DNA of 6,188 bases from Oligoflexus sp. (GTDB lineage: Bacteria > Bdellovibrionota_B > Oligoflexia > Oligoflexales > Oligoflexaceae). The DNA lies in contig JASLCY010000460.1 of assembly GCA_030151925.1 (NCBI GenBank), positions 1 to 6,188 of the forward strand, read 5' to 3'. Shown here one piece after another: positions 1 to 6,079 of the stretch. The notes beneath the pieces are model-generated. The model searched no databases and was not told where the DNA came from. It saw only the letters and a list, made by a program, of their open reading frames with translations. Made by a program: the position numbers and the translations under genes. Within the stretch, counting starts at the first letter, position 1, and each line of letters starts with the position of its first letter.

Positions 1-2
1 AG

Positions 3-545
3 AACCTTACGGATCTCACTCCCATAGCTCATCTCAGGAAACTCGAGAGCCTTGAGCTCTATGGGACTGAAGCTAGCGATCTCTCTTCGCTCAAGGCCCT
101 GAAGAAGCTACGCACGTTCATACTCAGAGCCAGCCATGTGCAGGCGATGGTGGATCTTTCGTTCCTCTCGTCCTTGACGGCCTTGCGTGATCTTACCGTG
201 GTCGAAGTCGAGAATTGGGACACCAGCCTCGTTCCCTGGAAGTCGCTGACCAAGCTCGAAGCCCTCGACTTGTCGGGCAACCCGCTCGGAGCGGATATCA
301 ACACTATCCCCTGGAGCAGCTATAAGTCGCTTAGAGAGCTGAAGCTCAATGATGCCGAGATCTCCGATATCAGTGCGCTCAGCCGTCTCCCGAAGCTCAC
401 CTCTCTTGAATTGGGCTCGAATCCTATCGAGGATTTCTCAGTCCTTGGGCAGATGGGCCAACTGAAGGAAGTAAGCGCCGACTTCCCGGAAGGAGAGCTG
501 CAAGGACTGTGTCCACCGACGGTTCAATGCACCTACCGCTACTGA
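3..545 (+). CDS. Leucine-rich-repeat protein, C-terminal part (5' end outside window)
   Basis: The reading frame is open from the left edge to the TGA at 543-545 and gives 180 residues. It shows internalin-like repeats of about 22 residues with the pattern L-x-x-L-x-x-L-x-L-x-x-(N/T)-x-(I/A)-x-D-(I/L). Examples are 'LRKLESLELYGTEASDLSSL', 'LTKLEALDLSGNPL', 'LRELKLNDAEISDISAL' and 'LPKLTSLELGSNPIEDFSVL'. Such repeats build a curved solenoid used for protein-protein or ligand binding. The protein is probably secreted or surface-located, but its signal sequence would lie outside the window. After the last repeat there is a short tail with two cysteines eight positions apart (LCPPTVQC), which could form a disulphide cap. 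The in-frame ATG at 138 falls inside a repeat and is unlikely to be the true start. The gene converges on the HAF-repeat gene with 4 bp between stop codons, and I see no terminator hairpin there. The family is clear; the specific role is unknown. Confidence 0.88.
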   Translation, partial: NLTDLTPIAHLRKLESLELYGTEASDLSSLKALKKLRTFILRASHVQAMVDLSFLSSLTALRDLTVVEVENWDTSLVPWKSLTKLEALDLSGNPLGADINTIPWSSYKSLRELKLNDAEISDISALSRLPKLTSLELGSNPIEDFSVLGQMGQLKEVSADFPEGELQGLCPPTVQCTYRY

Positions 546-549
546 TTCT

Positions 550-1533
550 TCAGGGCAGCCAGACCGTCGCATGGAATTCCCCAGCCGCACCGGCCTGGGC
601 CTCGTCCGAAAGTTTGAGTTCGGTAACGCCGACGCTGATGCCTTCGTCATTGATTCCGAAAGCCGAGCTGTAGGACGCGCCGGGAAGTTCTTCGAGCCGC
701 GAAGAGGCATAAGAGGCCGACCAGATCAATGCGGAAGAGGCTTCATTCAAAGCATCTTCCGGGCTTTCCCCAGCCAGCAGGGAATGGGCGCTTATGTTTC
801 GAATCATGCCGGGACCGAGATCTTTCATCTCGCCATTCTCCCAGAGAAAGGCGTGAACCTCTCCATCCTTGCCTTCGCTCGACCCTACGATCTGGTTTCT
901 GTCATTGATGGCATTCGCGGTACTGAAACGACCGCCGAGAGTTCCAAGATCGACAGCTTTGCCGTCTTGCCAAAGCGTAGCATGGACCTCGCCCGTCTTG
1001 GTCAGGCTATTGCCGATAATCCAGCTCGAATTGTTGATGCCGAGCGCGATGGAATAATCTCCGCCGAGGCTCGGCAAGGCCTTGGCCTTTTTATTCTTCC
1101 AGACAACGGCCTTCGTACCGCTGACGCCAGCGATCTCACCCTTATCGTTGAGATCGGAGGCTTGCGCGTAGCTTTGCCCCGAGAGATTCGGCAACGCCTG
1201 AATCTTGCCGTTCGCATCCCATAATAAAGCCTTGGTCTGGCCCGTGGTCGCCGAAGAGCGGCCGTAGCCAACGACTTCGCCGAGATTGTTGAGGCCGTTG
1301 GCCATGCTGAAGGCTTGTCCTGCGAGAGTGCCGAGGTCCTTCATCGCCCCGTTTTCCCAAAGGAACGCATGGGTCAAGCCTTTGGCCGTCTTCGCTTCGC
1401 CGGCGACCTGGCTTTTCTGGTTGATGTCACGGGCAAAGCTGTATGTTCCGCCTAGAGTTCCGATATCGAGGACTTCGGCATGAAGCTGCGAAGCGAGCAG
1501 GAGACTTGCCATTCCATAAAGAGACTTCTTCAC
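550..1533 (-). CDS. Secreted HAF-repeat family protein, probable seven-bladed beta-propeller
   Basis: This is a 327-residue protein with an N-terminal signal peptide: KK, a hydrophobic stretch, then QLHA/EV with likely cleavage after residue 19. The rest consists of repeats of the HAF family of probable extracellular proteins. The typical elements are D-(I/L)-G-T-L-G-G (23-29, 195-201; variant at 66-72), an 'A-x-x-(I/L)-N-x-x-x-x-(V/I)-x-G' segment, and 'HAFLWENG' (55-62, 227-234) or the variants HATLW (184) and HATVW (321). Repeats begin near residues 23, 66, 113, 153, 195, 238 (degenerate) and 282, so there are seven units of about 42 residues. That number suggests a seven-bladed propeller (inference). 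The start is GTG (1531-1533), not ATG, and is well supported: AAGGAAG (1541-1547) lies 7 nt upstream, and the GTG overlaps the ChaN stop as GTGA. The gene is therefore probably translated from the Fur-controlled ChaN transcript. The biochemical function of HAF proteins is not established; a role in iron or haem handling is inferred only from context. Confidence 0.9.
   Translation of the reverse strand: MKKSLYGMASLLLASQLHAEVLDIGTLGGTYSFARDINQKSQVAGEAKTAKGLTHAFLWENGAMKDLGTLAGQAFSMANGLNNLGEVVGYGRSSATTGQTKALLWDANGKIQALPNLSGQSYAQASDLNDKGEIAGVSGTKAVVWKNKKAKALPSLGGDYSIALGINNSSWIIGNSLTKTGEVHATLWQDGKAVDLGTLGGRFSTANAINDRNQIVGSSEGKDGEVHAFLWENGEMKDLGPGMIRNISAHSLLAGESPEDALNEASSALIWSASYASSRLEELPGASYSSAFGINDEGISVGVTELKLSDEAQAGAAGEFHATVWLP
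559..1467 (-). repeat. Seven tandem ~42-residue (~126-bp) HAF protein repeats
   Basis: Within the HAF gene, residues 23-325 are made of seven successive units. Each has an L-G/L-P start, an A-x-x-(I/L)-N-(D/N/x) turn, a (V/I)-x-G segment and an (H/K)-A-x-(L/V)-W end. Unit six (about residues 238-271) is the most degenerate: it keeps LAGES and SALIW but has lost the N-D turn. The similarity is seen mainly at protein level. At DNA level only short blocks repeat, for instance the segment coding for ENG(A/E)MKDLG near 817-840 and 1340-1357. Confidence 0.8.
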
Positions 1534-1540
1534 TTGCGAG

Positions 1541-1547
1541 CTTCCTT
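1541..1547 (-). promoter_or_regulatory. Ribosome-binding site deciding the GTG start of the HAF gene
   Basis: AAGGAAG on the coding strand lies 7 nt upstream of the GTG at 1531-1533 and inside the last codons of the ChaN frame. With the GTGA start/stop overlap (1530-1533), it supports coupled translation of the HAF gene and makes the non-ATG start credible. Confidence 0.75.
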
Positions 1548-1922
1548 ACCTTGAGCAGCGGGCGCTTTATCCTGGGAGTCTATGAGATAAAGGATGTCGG
1601 CGATAGGGCCATACTTGGGATCGTTCATGGCCGCGGCCAGGTCTTCTCCTTCGAGATCGCTCTTCTGCACGACTTTCACATAAAGAATAGCGCTGCCCGT
1701 GCGGCTTTCGAGGCGGGCTACGACGCCATCACGATAGTCGCCATGAAAGGAACCGGTTACGAGTGCGCGGCGCTCGGCCGCATTCTGCAGAAGGCTGTAG
1801 GCCATCACATCATCGGTCAGGCATTGCGAGGCAAAGTAGTTCTGGATCGTGCTCGTAACCGTGTGGCCGCCCATGGCCTCGACAAAACGCTCACGGTAGG
1901 CGTCCGAACCCATCGCGAATCC

Positions 1923-1930
1923 GGGGGGGG
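1923..1930 (-). repeat. Homopolymer tract, eight C on the coding strand, site of the ChaN frameshift
   Basis: The plus strand reads eight consecutive G. On the coding strand the phase is gtC-CCC-CCC-Cgg with eight C. With seven C it would continue as ...V-P-P-G-F-A-M and stay open to the real stop at 1530. The single-base excess therefore sits exactly at the break between the two halves of the family-conserved protein. Homopolymers of this kind slip easily, both in replication and in sequencing. Confidence 0.9.
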
Positions 1931-2410
1931 ACGGTTCCGGGCAGCGCGGCTTGGATGCCGTTCGCGGTCACGGGAGACTTCTGGTCGCGCGTGAGGTTGG
2001 TCGGAATAAGTTGGACGTCGGTCTTGGCGATAGTCTCAAAGAGGGCTTTGTATTCAACGGCTCCATCGTTCGGATAGAAGACGTTCAGAGCCTGCTCAGC
2101 CGAAAGTTGACCCGCTTTCAGCAGGGTGACGGTGCTCGCGACTTGCTCGGCATCCACGAGGTTCAAGAATTCCCAGCCTAAAGTCGTGGGGCCGGCTTTG
2201 CTCAGTTGTTCGACTATCGATGCCTCGACCGCGACGATTTCCGGATCGTAGTGTTCTTCGCCCACGACAACCAATTGGCTTTGGCTCAGGCTGGCTTTGA
2301 AAGTATCTAGGTCAATTTGGGTGTTTGTGTGAGGAATCCAGATTTCGTCGGCAAAAGCCGGAGTGGCAGAAAATATGAGTAATCCTAGGAGTATATTGCG
2401 CATGGAGGAG

Positions 2411-2419
2411 CCTTTCCTT
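2411..2419 (-). promoter_or_regulatory. Ribosome-binding site of the ChaN gene
   Basis: The coding strand reads AAGGAAAGG followed by a 7-nt spacer and the ATG at 2401-2403. This fixes the ChaN start at the methionine that begins a good signal peptide. The site lies 4 nt downstream of the end of the Fur box. Confidence 0.75.
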
Positions 2420-2423
2420 CAAT

Positions 2424-2442
2424 AATAATGATAATCATTATT
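2424..2442 (-). promoter_or_regulatory. Fur box (ferric uptake regulator operator) for the ChaN-HAF unit
   Basis: The plus strand reads AATAATGATAATCATTATT. It matches the classical 19-bp Fur consensus GATAATGATAATCATTATC at 17 of 19 positions; only the two outermost bases differ. It is a perfect palindrome around the central base. It ends 20 bp from the ChaN start codon, in the 70-bp gap between the GNAT stop and the ChaN ATG, where a repressor would block the promoter or early transcription. Known Fur biology predicts repression when iron is plentiful. I could not assign a convincing -35 element; several AT-rich hexamers inside the box could serve as -10. Confidence 0.9.
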
Positions 2443-2473
2443 ACTTTTTGAGGCTCTAGGCCACAGAAAACTT

Positions 2474-2914
2474 TCAGGGCCGGGCTTTGACAAACGTGTA
2501 GGAGGTTTTGGTGATCCGGTATCCGAGACGCTGGTAAAACCTATGCGCATCGACTCTTTTGGTTTGGGAGCGAAGAGAGACCTGCCCGGCTTTATCCTCG
2601 GCCCATTTTTCGACCTCTGCAACCAGCTTCTCGCCAATTCTCTGCCCTCTCGCCTTCTCTTCGATCACTAAAGAAGCTATTTCAACTGAATCCGCATCGG
2701 TCAGGCTTTCGACTCTCTTGGCATGAATCCATCCTACGATGCCGGTCGATTCGTGGAGAGCTTCGGCGACGAGCAGAAGATGATCCGGCTTTGCCTGGAG
2801 AGTCCGAATGCGCTGTTCCATCTCTTCGGGGCTCGTCGGATAACCGAGCTGAGCTGAAAGTTTGGCTACGTCTGAAGCATGAGAAGCGTTCATCGTATGT
2901 ATGGTGATTTTCAT
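2474..2914 (-). CDS. GNAT-family N-acetyltransferase
   Basis: This is a 146-residue single-domain protein of the GCN5-related N-acetyltransferase fold, which transfers an acetyl group from acetyl-CoA to an amine. The central beta-strand and pyrophosphate-binding motif are visible as 'VEIASLVIEEKARGQRIGEKLV' in two parts: strand residues about 78-84 and the loop RGQRIG at 89-94, where the usual RGQGIG has Arg for Gly. The C-terminal 'AHRFYQRLGYRIT' (123-135) is the typical A-x-x-F-Y-x-x-x-G-(F/Y) motif with the catalytic-type tyrosine region. The N-terminal 'LSAQLGYPTSPEEMEQRI' resembles the common acceptor-side helices of small GNATs. No signal peptide is seen, so it is cytoplasmic. I chose the ATG at 2912-2914. 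A TTG nine bases upstream (2921-2923) is also possible; neither has a strong Shine-Dalgarno. It lies 44 bp downstream of the kinase and may be partly co-transcribed with it. The substrate cannot be told from sequence. Confidence 0.88.
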   Translation of the reverse strand: MKITIHTMNASHASDVAKLSAQLGYPTSPEEMEQRIRTLQAKPDHLLLVAEALHESTGIVGWIHAKRVESLTDADSVEIASLVIEEKARGQRIGEKLVAEVEKWAEDKAGQVSLRSQTKRVDAHRFYQRLGYRITKTSYTFVKARP

Positions 2915-2939
2915 AGGATCCAATCACGAGAGAAGTTCA

Positions 2940-2958
2940 ACTGGGCGCAAATCCCAGT
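2940..2958 (-). terminator. Small hairpin just after the kinase stop, possible weak terminator
   Basis: A perfect inverted repeat, ACTGGG-7 nt-CCCAGT, begins one base after the kinase TAG (2959-2961). The stem is six pairs, four of them G-C, in the gap before the GNAT gene. On the transcribed strand it is followed by TGAACTTCTCTC, not a real U-run, so it is at best a weak or factor-assisted terminator, or an mRNA end-stabilising hairpin. Confidence 0.35.
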
Positions 2959-4332
2959 CTACATCAGCTTCGGTAGGATCGTCATGATAGTTTTCGGCAG
3001 CGTGATCGAAACGCAGGCCCCGCGCTTCTTGCCTTCGCTTGCGACCTTGATTTCCCCGCCGTGGAGTTGAACGATGTGATGGGCGATAGTGAGGCCGATC
3101 CCGATTCCTCCATAACTGCGACTCGTCGAATTATCAACCTGGCGAAAACGATCGAAGACGAAGGGTAGAAAGCTCGGTTCGATACCGATTCCATTGTCTT
3201 TGATCTGAATGCTGAGGCCTCCTGGCGCCGGGAGCATGATGATAGCCACGCTCCCGCCGTGAGGGGTGAATTTGAGCGAGTTATTCAGGACATTGAGAAA
3301 AACCTGCTCCAGGCGGGAATGGTCGCCATAGGTCGTGGCGTCGCTCACGCTATTATGAAAATCGAGTGCGATCTCCCTTTCCATAGCCTGCGGCATGACA
3401 GCATCAACGCAGCTTTGAATAAGTTCGGCCAGATCCAACTTACGGCGATCGATCTTCATGAGGCCTTTCGTGACCAGGGAGATATCGAACATGTCGTTGA
3501 TCAGATCTTTTTGGTGAAGGGCGTTCTTGCGGATGATCTCGAGGCCTTTGTTGAGGTCGAGATTGGGATTGCGCGGGTTGGCCAAGAGCAGATCCGACCA
3601 ACCGACGACGGCGCTGATGGGAGTGCGAAGCTCGTGCGAGAGCATCGCGAGAAAATCGTCTTTCTGTTGGTTCAGCACTTGCGCTTGTTTTAAGAGCTCG
3701 GTGCGTTCCAGGGCCAGGCCCATGAGTTTCGCAATCTCTTCCATGAAGGCGAGGTCGGATTGGTTATAGATCCTCGAGGGCGACATGGAGTCTATGGAAA
3801 TACCACCGTAAATCTTTCCTCGCACATGTATAGGCACTCCGATGTAGGAAACGATCCCGAGCGATCTCCACAGCTTCAAGTATATCGGATCATCGGAATT
3901 GCCGCTGAAGAGCTCATCGTTGACCTGCGGCATCAATTCCGAGATGCCGTCCCGGATCACGCGGCCGAGGCCGTGAGCGGCCCAAGGGTTAGGCGGAAAT
4001 CTTTTTCGGATTTCGTCGAGCGCTTGGCTTTTCTCCTGGCTCATCACACGGGCTTCGGAAAACCGATAGAGGCCGCCTTCAGGCTTGGCCAAGTTGACGA
4101 GACACCAATCCCCCATCTCGGGGACCAGATGGTGCACGATTTTCCTGAGCATAAGCTCGCTGCTGTCGTTATTCAAAAGTTCGGAGGTGGCTTTGTGCAT
4201 GATGCTGTAGCACACCTGCGTCTTCGAGGACTCTTCGAGGGCGGGATTGAACCATTTGTTTACGATTTTGCTGAACTTCTTCCACACAGGTCGCGTTTCG
4301 AAAGACCCTGTCAAACTCGAATTCTCACCCAT
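2959..4332 (-). CDS. Soluble GAF-domain sensor histidine kinase
   Basis: This 457-residue protein has all the boxes of a transmitter kinase. The N-terminal half (about 40-211) reads as a GAF domain, with the features '(S)YIGVPIHVRGKIYGGISIDS' (163-182) and a following 'DLAFMEEIAKLMGLALER' helix leading into a linker coiled coil. The HisKA dimerisation helix has 'FLAMLSHELRTP' with the phospho-accepting His233. The HATPase domain shows the N box 'EQVFLNVLNNSLKFTP' (N347, N351), the G1 box DNGIGI (379-384), the F box 'FVFDRF' (391-396) and the G2 box 'GGIGIGLTI' (408-416), so it should be catalytically competent. There is no signal peptide or membrane segment, so it probably senses an intracellular ligand or redox state through the GAF domain. 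There is no receiver domain, and no response regulator adjacent in this window, so it is an orphan as far as can be seen. The ATG start is supported by GGAG 8 nt upstream. Confidence 0.95.
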   Translation of the reverse strand: MGENSSLTGSFETRPVWKKFSKIVNKWFNPALEESSKTQVCYSIMHKATSELLNNDSSELMLRKIVHHLVPEMGDWCLVNLAKPEGGLYRFSEARVMSQEKSQALDEIRKRFPPNPWAAHGLGRVIRDGISELMPQVNDELFSGNSDDPIYLKLWRSLGIVSYIGVPIHVRGKIYGGISIDSMSPSRIYNQSDLAFMEEIAKLMGLALERTELLKQAQVLNQQKDDFLAMLSHELRTPISAVVGWSDLLLANPRNPNLDLNKGLEIIRKNALHQKDLINDMFDISLVTKGLMKIDRRKLDLAELIQSCVDAVMPQAMEREIALDFHNSVSDATTYGDHSRLEQVFLNVLNNSLKFTPHGGSVAIIMLPAPGGLSIQIKDNGIGIEPSFLPFVFDRFRQVDNSTSRSYGGIGIGLTIAHHIVQLHGGEIKVASEGKKRGACVSITLPKTIMTILPKLM

Positions 4333-4340
4333 GGTTTTGA

Positions 4341-4344
4341 CTCC
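4341..4344 (-). promoter_or_regulatory. Ribosome-binding site of the histidine kinase
   Basis: GGAG on the coding strand lies 8 nt before the ATG at 4330-4332. It supports this start over internal methionines. The 201-bp region upstream (4333-4533) carries no gene and should hold the promoter. Confidence 0.6.
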
Positions 4345-4533
4345 ATTGCATCTCAGCTTCCGAGTAGGCAGACTCTTAACAAATATGAGCTAGTCACGAA
4401 ATGGAGCAATCAATACGTTAAAGGAAAGTTTGGGGCCTTTGTCGATAGATTCAATGATTATGCGGTTATTTTCAGCTGCGATGGCATATCCGATTCTCTG
4501 AGCAGCAGTCGGTTCTCGATAGTAAATTTATCC

Positions 4534-5928
4534 TCAAAATTTCAACCCGTGACCGTTATGAGTAAGGACGGCGCTTATTATAATCGCTGCTAATCCGACC
4601 AGCAGCACAACCGATAGGCTTCGTGCCAAACGTGGGAAAACATTGGTTCCACGAGTTAGGCGATAGACCAAGGGCAAGTTCACCATGACGCTCGAATAGG
4701 TAGCGAGCACGGCGCCGGTCCCGGCTATGGCTCCGTCCAGAGATCCCTGGCTGACCAGGGCGGCAGCAGAAGCGACGGAACTTGAACTCGAGATCAATCC
4801 GCCGGCAAAGCTGACGAAGTAGAATCCCATGCGTCCCAAAACCCTTTGGGCGATGATGCCGCTGGCCTGCATTATGATGAATATCGCTCCCAGCTTGAAA
4901 GTCGACGTAAGCGAGAAGGGCGATTCTACGGTAATCCTTTTGCCGGTTTTCGAACTTATCTTGCCGGATGCTTCCACGGGAAGGCCGTCCGTATCAAGCG
5001 GCGCTTTTTTAAGAGGCTCGTTTTCTGGCTGCTGTGCCCTGTTCAAGTAACTCTTAAGAACAAAGACCGTCGTCAACAGAATCATGATGAGGAGCGGCGG
5101 CAGGGCCGTTGGAAGCGTAGCCGGCGCTATGATAATCAGGAATACGAAGTTCCTTAGGAGCATCGCTGCCGTAGCGAGCATGACCCCGTTATAAGCCGTG
5201 TTCTCATTGGATTGGTCGCCCCGCGCGCGTCTCGCCATCTCGATCACCGCAACCGTGCTGTTGACCAAGCCTCCTAGGAAACCGCTCAGCTCGACTCCTC
5301 TCCTTCCGTAGACCTTGAGCAATATATAGTTAATGAAGCCCAGGGAGGCGATGATAATGATCGTGCTCCAAGCCGTTTTCGGCGAAAAGATCTGCCAGGG
5401 GTCTATAGTCCCGTTCGGTAGTATGGGATAGATGATGAAAGCCAGCACTCCGAGGAGTATCGCGGAACGGATCTCCGCTTCATGCAGGCCTATGCTGAAG
5501 TTGGCGATGGGCTTTTTCCAGGCCAGCAGGGCCGTCGTTACGATGCTGACAGCCACTGGCGTGAAAATATGCCCGACTCCACAGAGTACACCGACATATC
5601 CTGTGACGATCAACGCCGCCGACATTGCCATTTTTACTTTTTGACCCTGTAAAAGTGTCTGAACGTTCATACCTATGACGATCAGAGCGACAAGGGCCAG
5701 TGAGGTCAGCGAGAATTTTTCCCCGAGCATCCCTCCAAGACAGCCTATGAGGGAGGTGAAGCCGAAAGTTCGAAAACCCGCCTCTTTACGCCTCCATTCT
5801 CGTTCAAGGCCGACAAGCGAGCCTAAGATGAGAGCTAGTCCTAAACGCTGCAAAGACGGCAAATAAGGCCAAAGGTCGAGGTGATCGTTTATAGTGTTCA
5901 AAGAATCCAATTCCTTGCTGAAAATCAT
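4534..5928 (-). CDS. MgtC/SapB and DUF4010 domain integral membrane protein
   Basis: The protein is 464 residues from the ATG at 5926-5928. The N-terminal 'LGLALILGSLVGLEREW' (about 29-45) followed by 'AGFRTFGFTSLIGCLGG' is the signature of the MgtC/SapB N-terminal membrane domain. From about residue 150 onward ('GLHEAEIRSAILLGVLAFIIYPILP') it matches the DUF4010 arrangement often fused to it. About a dozen hydrophobic segments are visible, interrupted by one hydrophilic loop at about 295-340, rich in Lys, Glu and Pro. Two similar glycine/serine motifs occur, 'GGLVNSTVAV' (219-228) and 'GGLISSSSSVASAAAL' (376-391), hinting at internal pseudo-symmetry. It resides in the inner membrane. MgtC-type proteins are linked to magnesium limitation and stress, but the transport role of the MgtC-DUF4010 fusion is not established. 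Start choice: a TTG seven codons upstream (5947-5949) is also open; I prefer ATG, though its nearest GAGG (5944-5947) is rather far (15 nt). No neighbour clearly shares its function. Confidence 0.88.
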   Translation of the reverse strand: MIFSKELDSLNTINDHLDLWPYLPSLQRLGLALILGSLVGLEREWRRKEAGFRTFGFTSLIGCLGGMLGEKFSLTSLALVALIVIGMNVQTLLQGQKVKMAMSAALIVTGYVGVLCGVGHIFTPVAVSIVTTALLAWKKPIANFSIGLHEAEIRSAILLGVLAFIIYPILPNGTIDPWQIFSPKTAWSTIIIIASLGFINYILLKVYGRRGVELSGFLGGLVNSTVAVIEMARRARGDQSNENTAYNGVMLATAAMLLRNFVFLIIIAPATLPTALPPLLIMILLTTVFVLKSYLNRAQQPENEPLKKAPLDTDGLPVEASGKISSKTGKRITVESPFSLTSTFKLGAIFIIMQASGIIAQRVLGRMGFYFVSFAGGLISSSSSVASAAALVSQGSLDGAIAGTGAVLATYSSVMVNLPLVYRLTRGTNVFPRLARSLSVVLLVGLAAIIISAVLTHNGHGLKF

Positions 5929-5951
5929 CGGTGAGCAATGAATCCTCAATC

Positions 5952-5981
5952 ATCATAGATAAAATCATCCAAGTCCCGCAA
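5952..5981 (-). promoter_or_regulatory. Tentative sigma-70-type promoter for the MgtC-like gene
   Basis: On the coding strand TTGCGG (5976-5981) and TATGAT (5952-5957) are separated by 18 bp. The -10 matches the consensus at five of six positions; the -35 keeps only TTG. A start of transcription about 7 bp downstream would fall at or just before the TTG codon at 5947-5949. That favours the ATG at 5926-5928 as the translation start, with a short leader. This is visual inspection only. Confidence 0.3.
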
Positions 5982-6014
5982 ATTTTTATCACATGCTTTC
6001 GGTAAAATGATGTG

Positions 6015-6070
6015 TCCCGTTTTAGACTATTTGGCGTAATTCAGCTCATGAATCCATGAGCGAGACGGGA
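6015..6070. repeat. Nested inverted repeat downstream of the lysine-rich gene
   Basis: An inner perfect hairpin GCTCATG-AATC-CATGAGC (6044-6061, seven pairs, four-base loop) sits inside an outer pair TCCCGT (6015-6020) / ACGGGA (6065-6070). It lies between the stop of the right-edge gene (6080) and the MgtC-like gene. There is no T-run on either side in the right place, so it is not a textbook intrinsic terminator. It could be a regulatory stem-loop, a protein-binding palindrome or a transcript end. Confidence 0.45.
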
Positions 6071-6079
6071 TTGCCGCCT

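Larger units (their letters stand above)
1530..2403 (-). pseudogene. chaN-like: ChaN-family (Tiki superfamily) haem-binding uptake protein, frameshifted in a C8 tract
   Basis: Two overlapping frames, 1891-2403 (170 aa) and 1530-1913, form one gene. The N-terminal part has a Sec signal peptide (residues 1-18, cleavage at AFA/DE, no lipobox cysteine). It then has the ChaN hallmark 'VVVGEEHYDPEIV' (GEEH at 48-51) and 'LGWEFL' (E78). The C-terminal frame carries 'CLTDDVMAYSLL' and 'ALVTGSFHGDYRDGVVARL', matching the family's conserved D-x-x-M-A and G-x-H-x-x-x-x-G-V blocks. Deleting one C from the eight-C run (1923-1930 on the plus strand) joins them as TVPP-GFAMGSD and gives a 290-residue protein ending at 1530, a normal size for the family. 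As sequenced, translation stops after 170 residues at 1891-1893. ChaN proteins bind haem and are commonly iron-regulated; here a Fur box sits just upstream. The ATG start is supported by AAGGAAAGG (2411-2419), 7 nt upstream. The alternatives are a sequencing error or a phase-variable gene, not two separate genes: the second frame has no Shine-Dalgarno before its ATG. Confidence 0.87.

Noticed and set aside
546..549. Bidirectional terminator between the convergent LRR and HAF genes
   Set aside because: Only 4 bp separate the stops, and I see no GC-rich hairpin with flanking T/A runs around them.
571..1224. Plus-strand open frame of 217 codons antisense to the HAF gene
   Set aside because: The repeats, signal peptide and ribosome-binding site all support the minus-strand HAF gene. 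The antisense frame has no domain or plausible start.
1530..1913. Separate gene starting at the ATG at 1911-1913
   Set aside because: There is no Shine-Dalgarno upstream, and the product is the C-terminal half of ChaN that joins the upstream frame on removal of one C. It is treated as one frameshifted gene.
1443..1994. Plus-strand open frame spanning the ChaN/HAF junction
   Set aside because: It overlaps conserved ChaN motifs on the other strand, and its product shows no family features.
2421..2450. A complete -35/-10 promoter overlapping the Fur box
   Set aside because: Several AT-rich hexamers could be a -10, but none has a recognisable -35 at 16-18 bp, so the exact promoter is left unassigned.
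4524..4542. AAATTT...AAATTT inverted repeat at the end of the MgtC-like gene as a terminator
   Set aside because: The stem is A/T only, includes the stop codon and is not followed by a T-run. It is too weak to call.
3760..4593. Plus-strand open frame of 277 codons antisense to the histidine kinase
   Set aside because: The minus strand here encodes a kinase with GAF, HisKA and HATPase motifs. The antisense product has no recognisable domain and is His/Arg/Phe-rich, as expected of a shadow.
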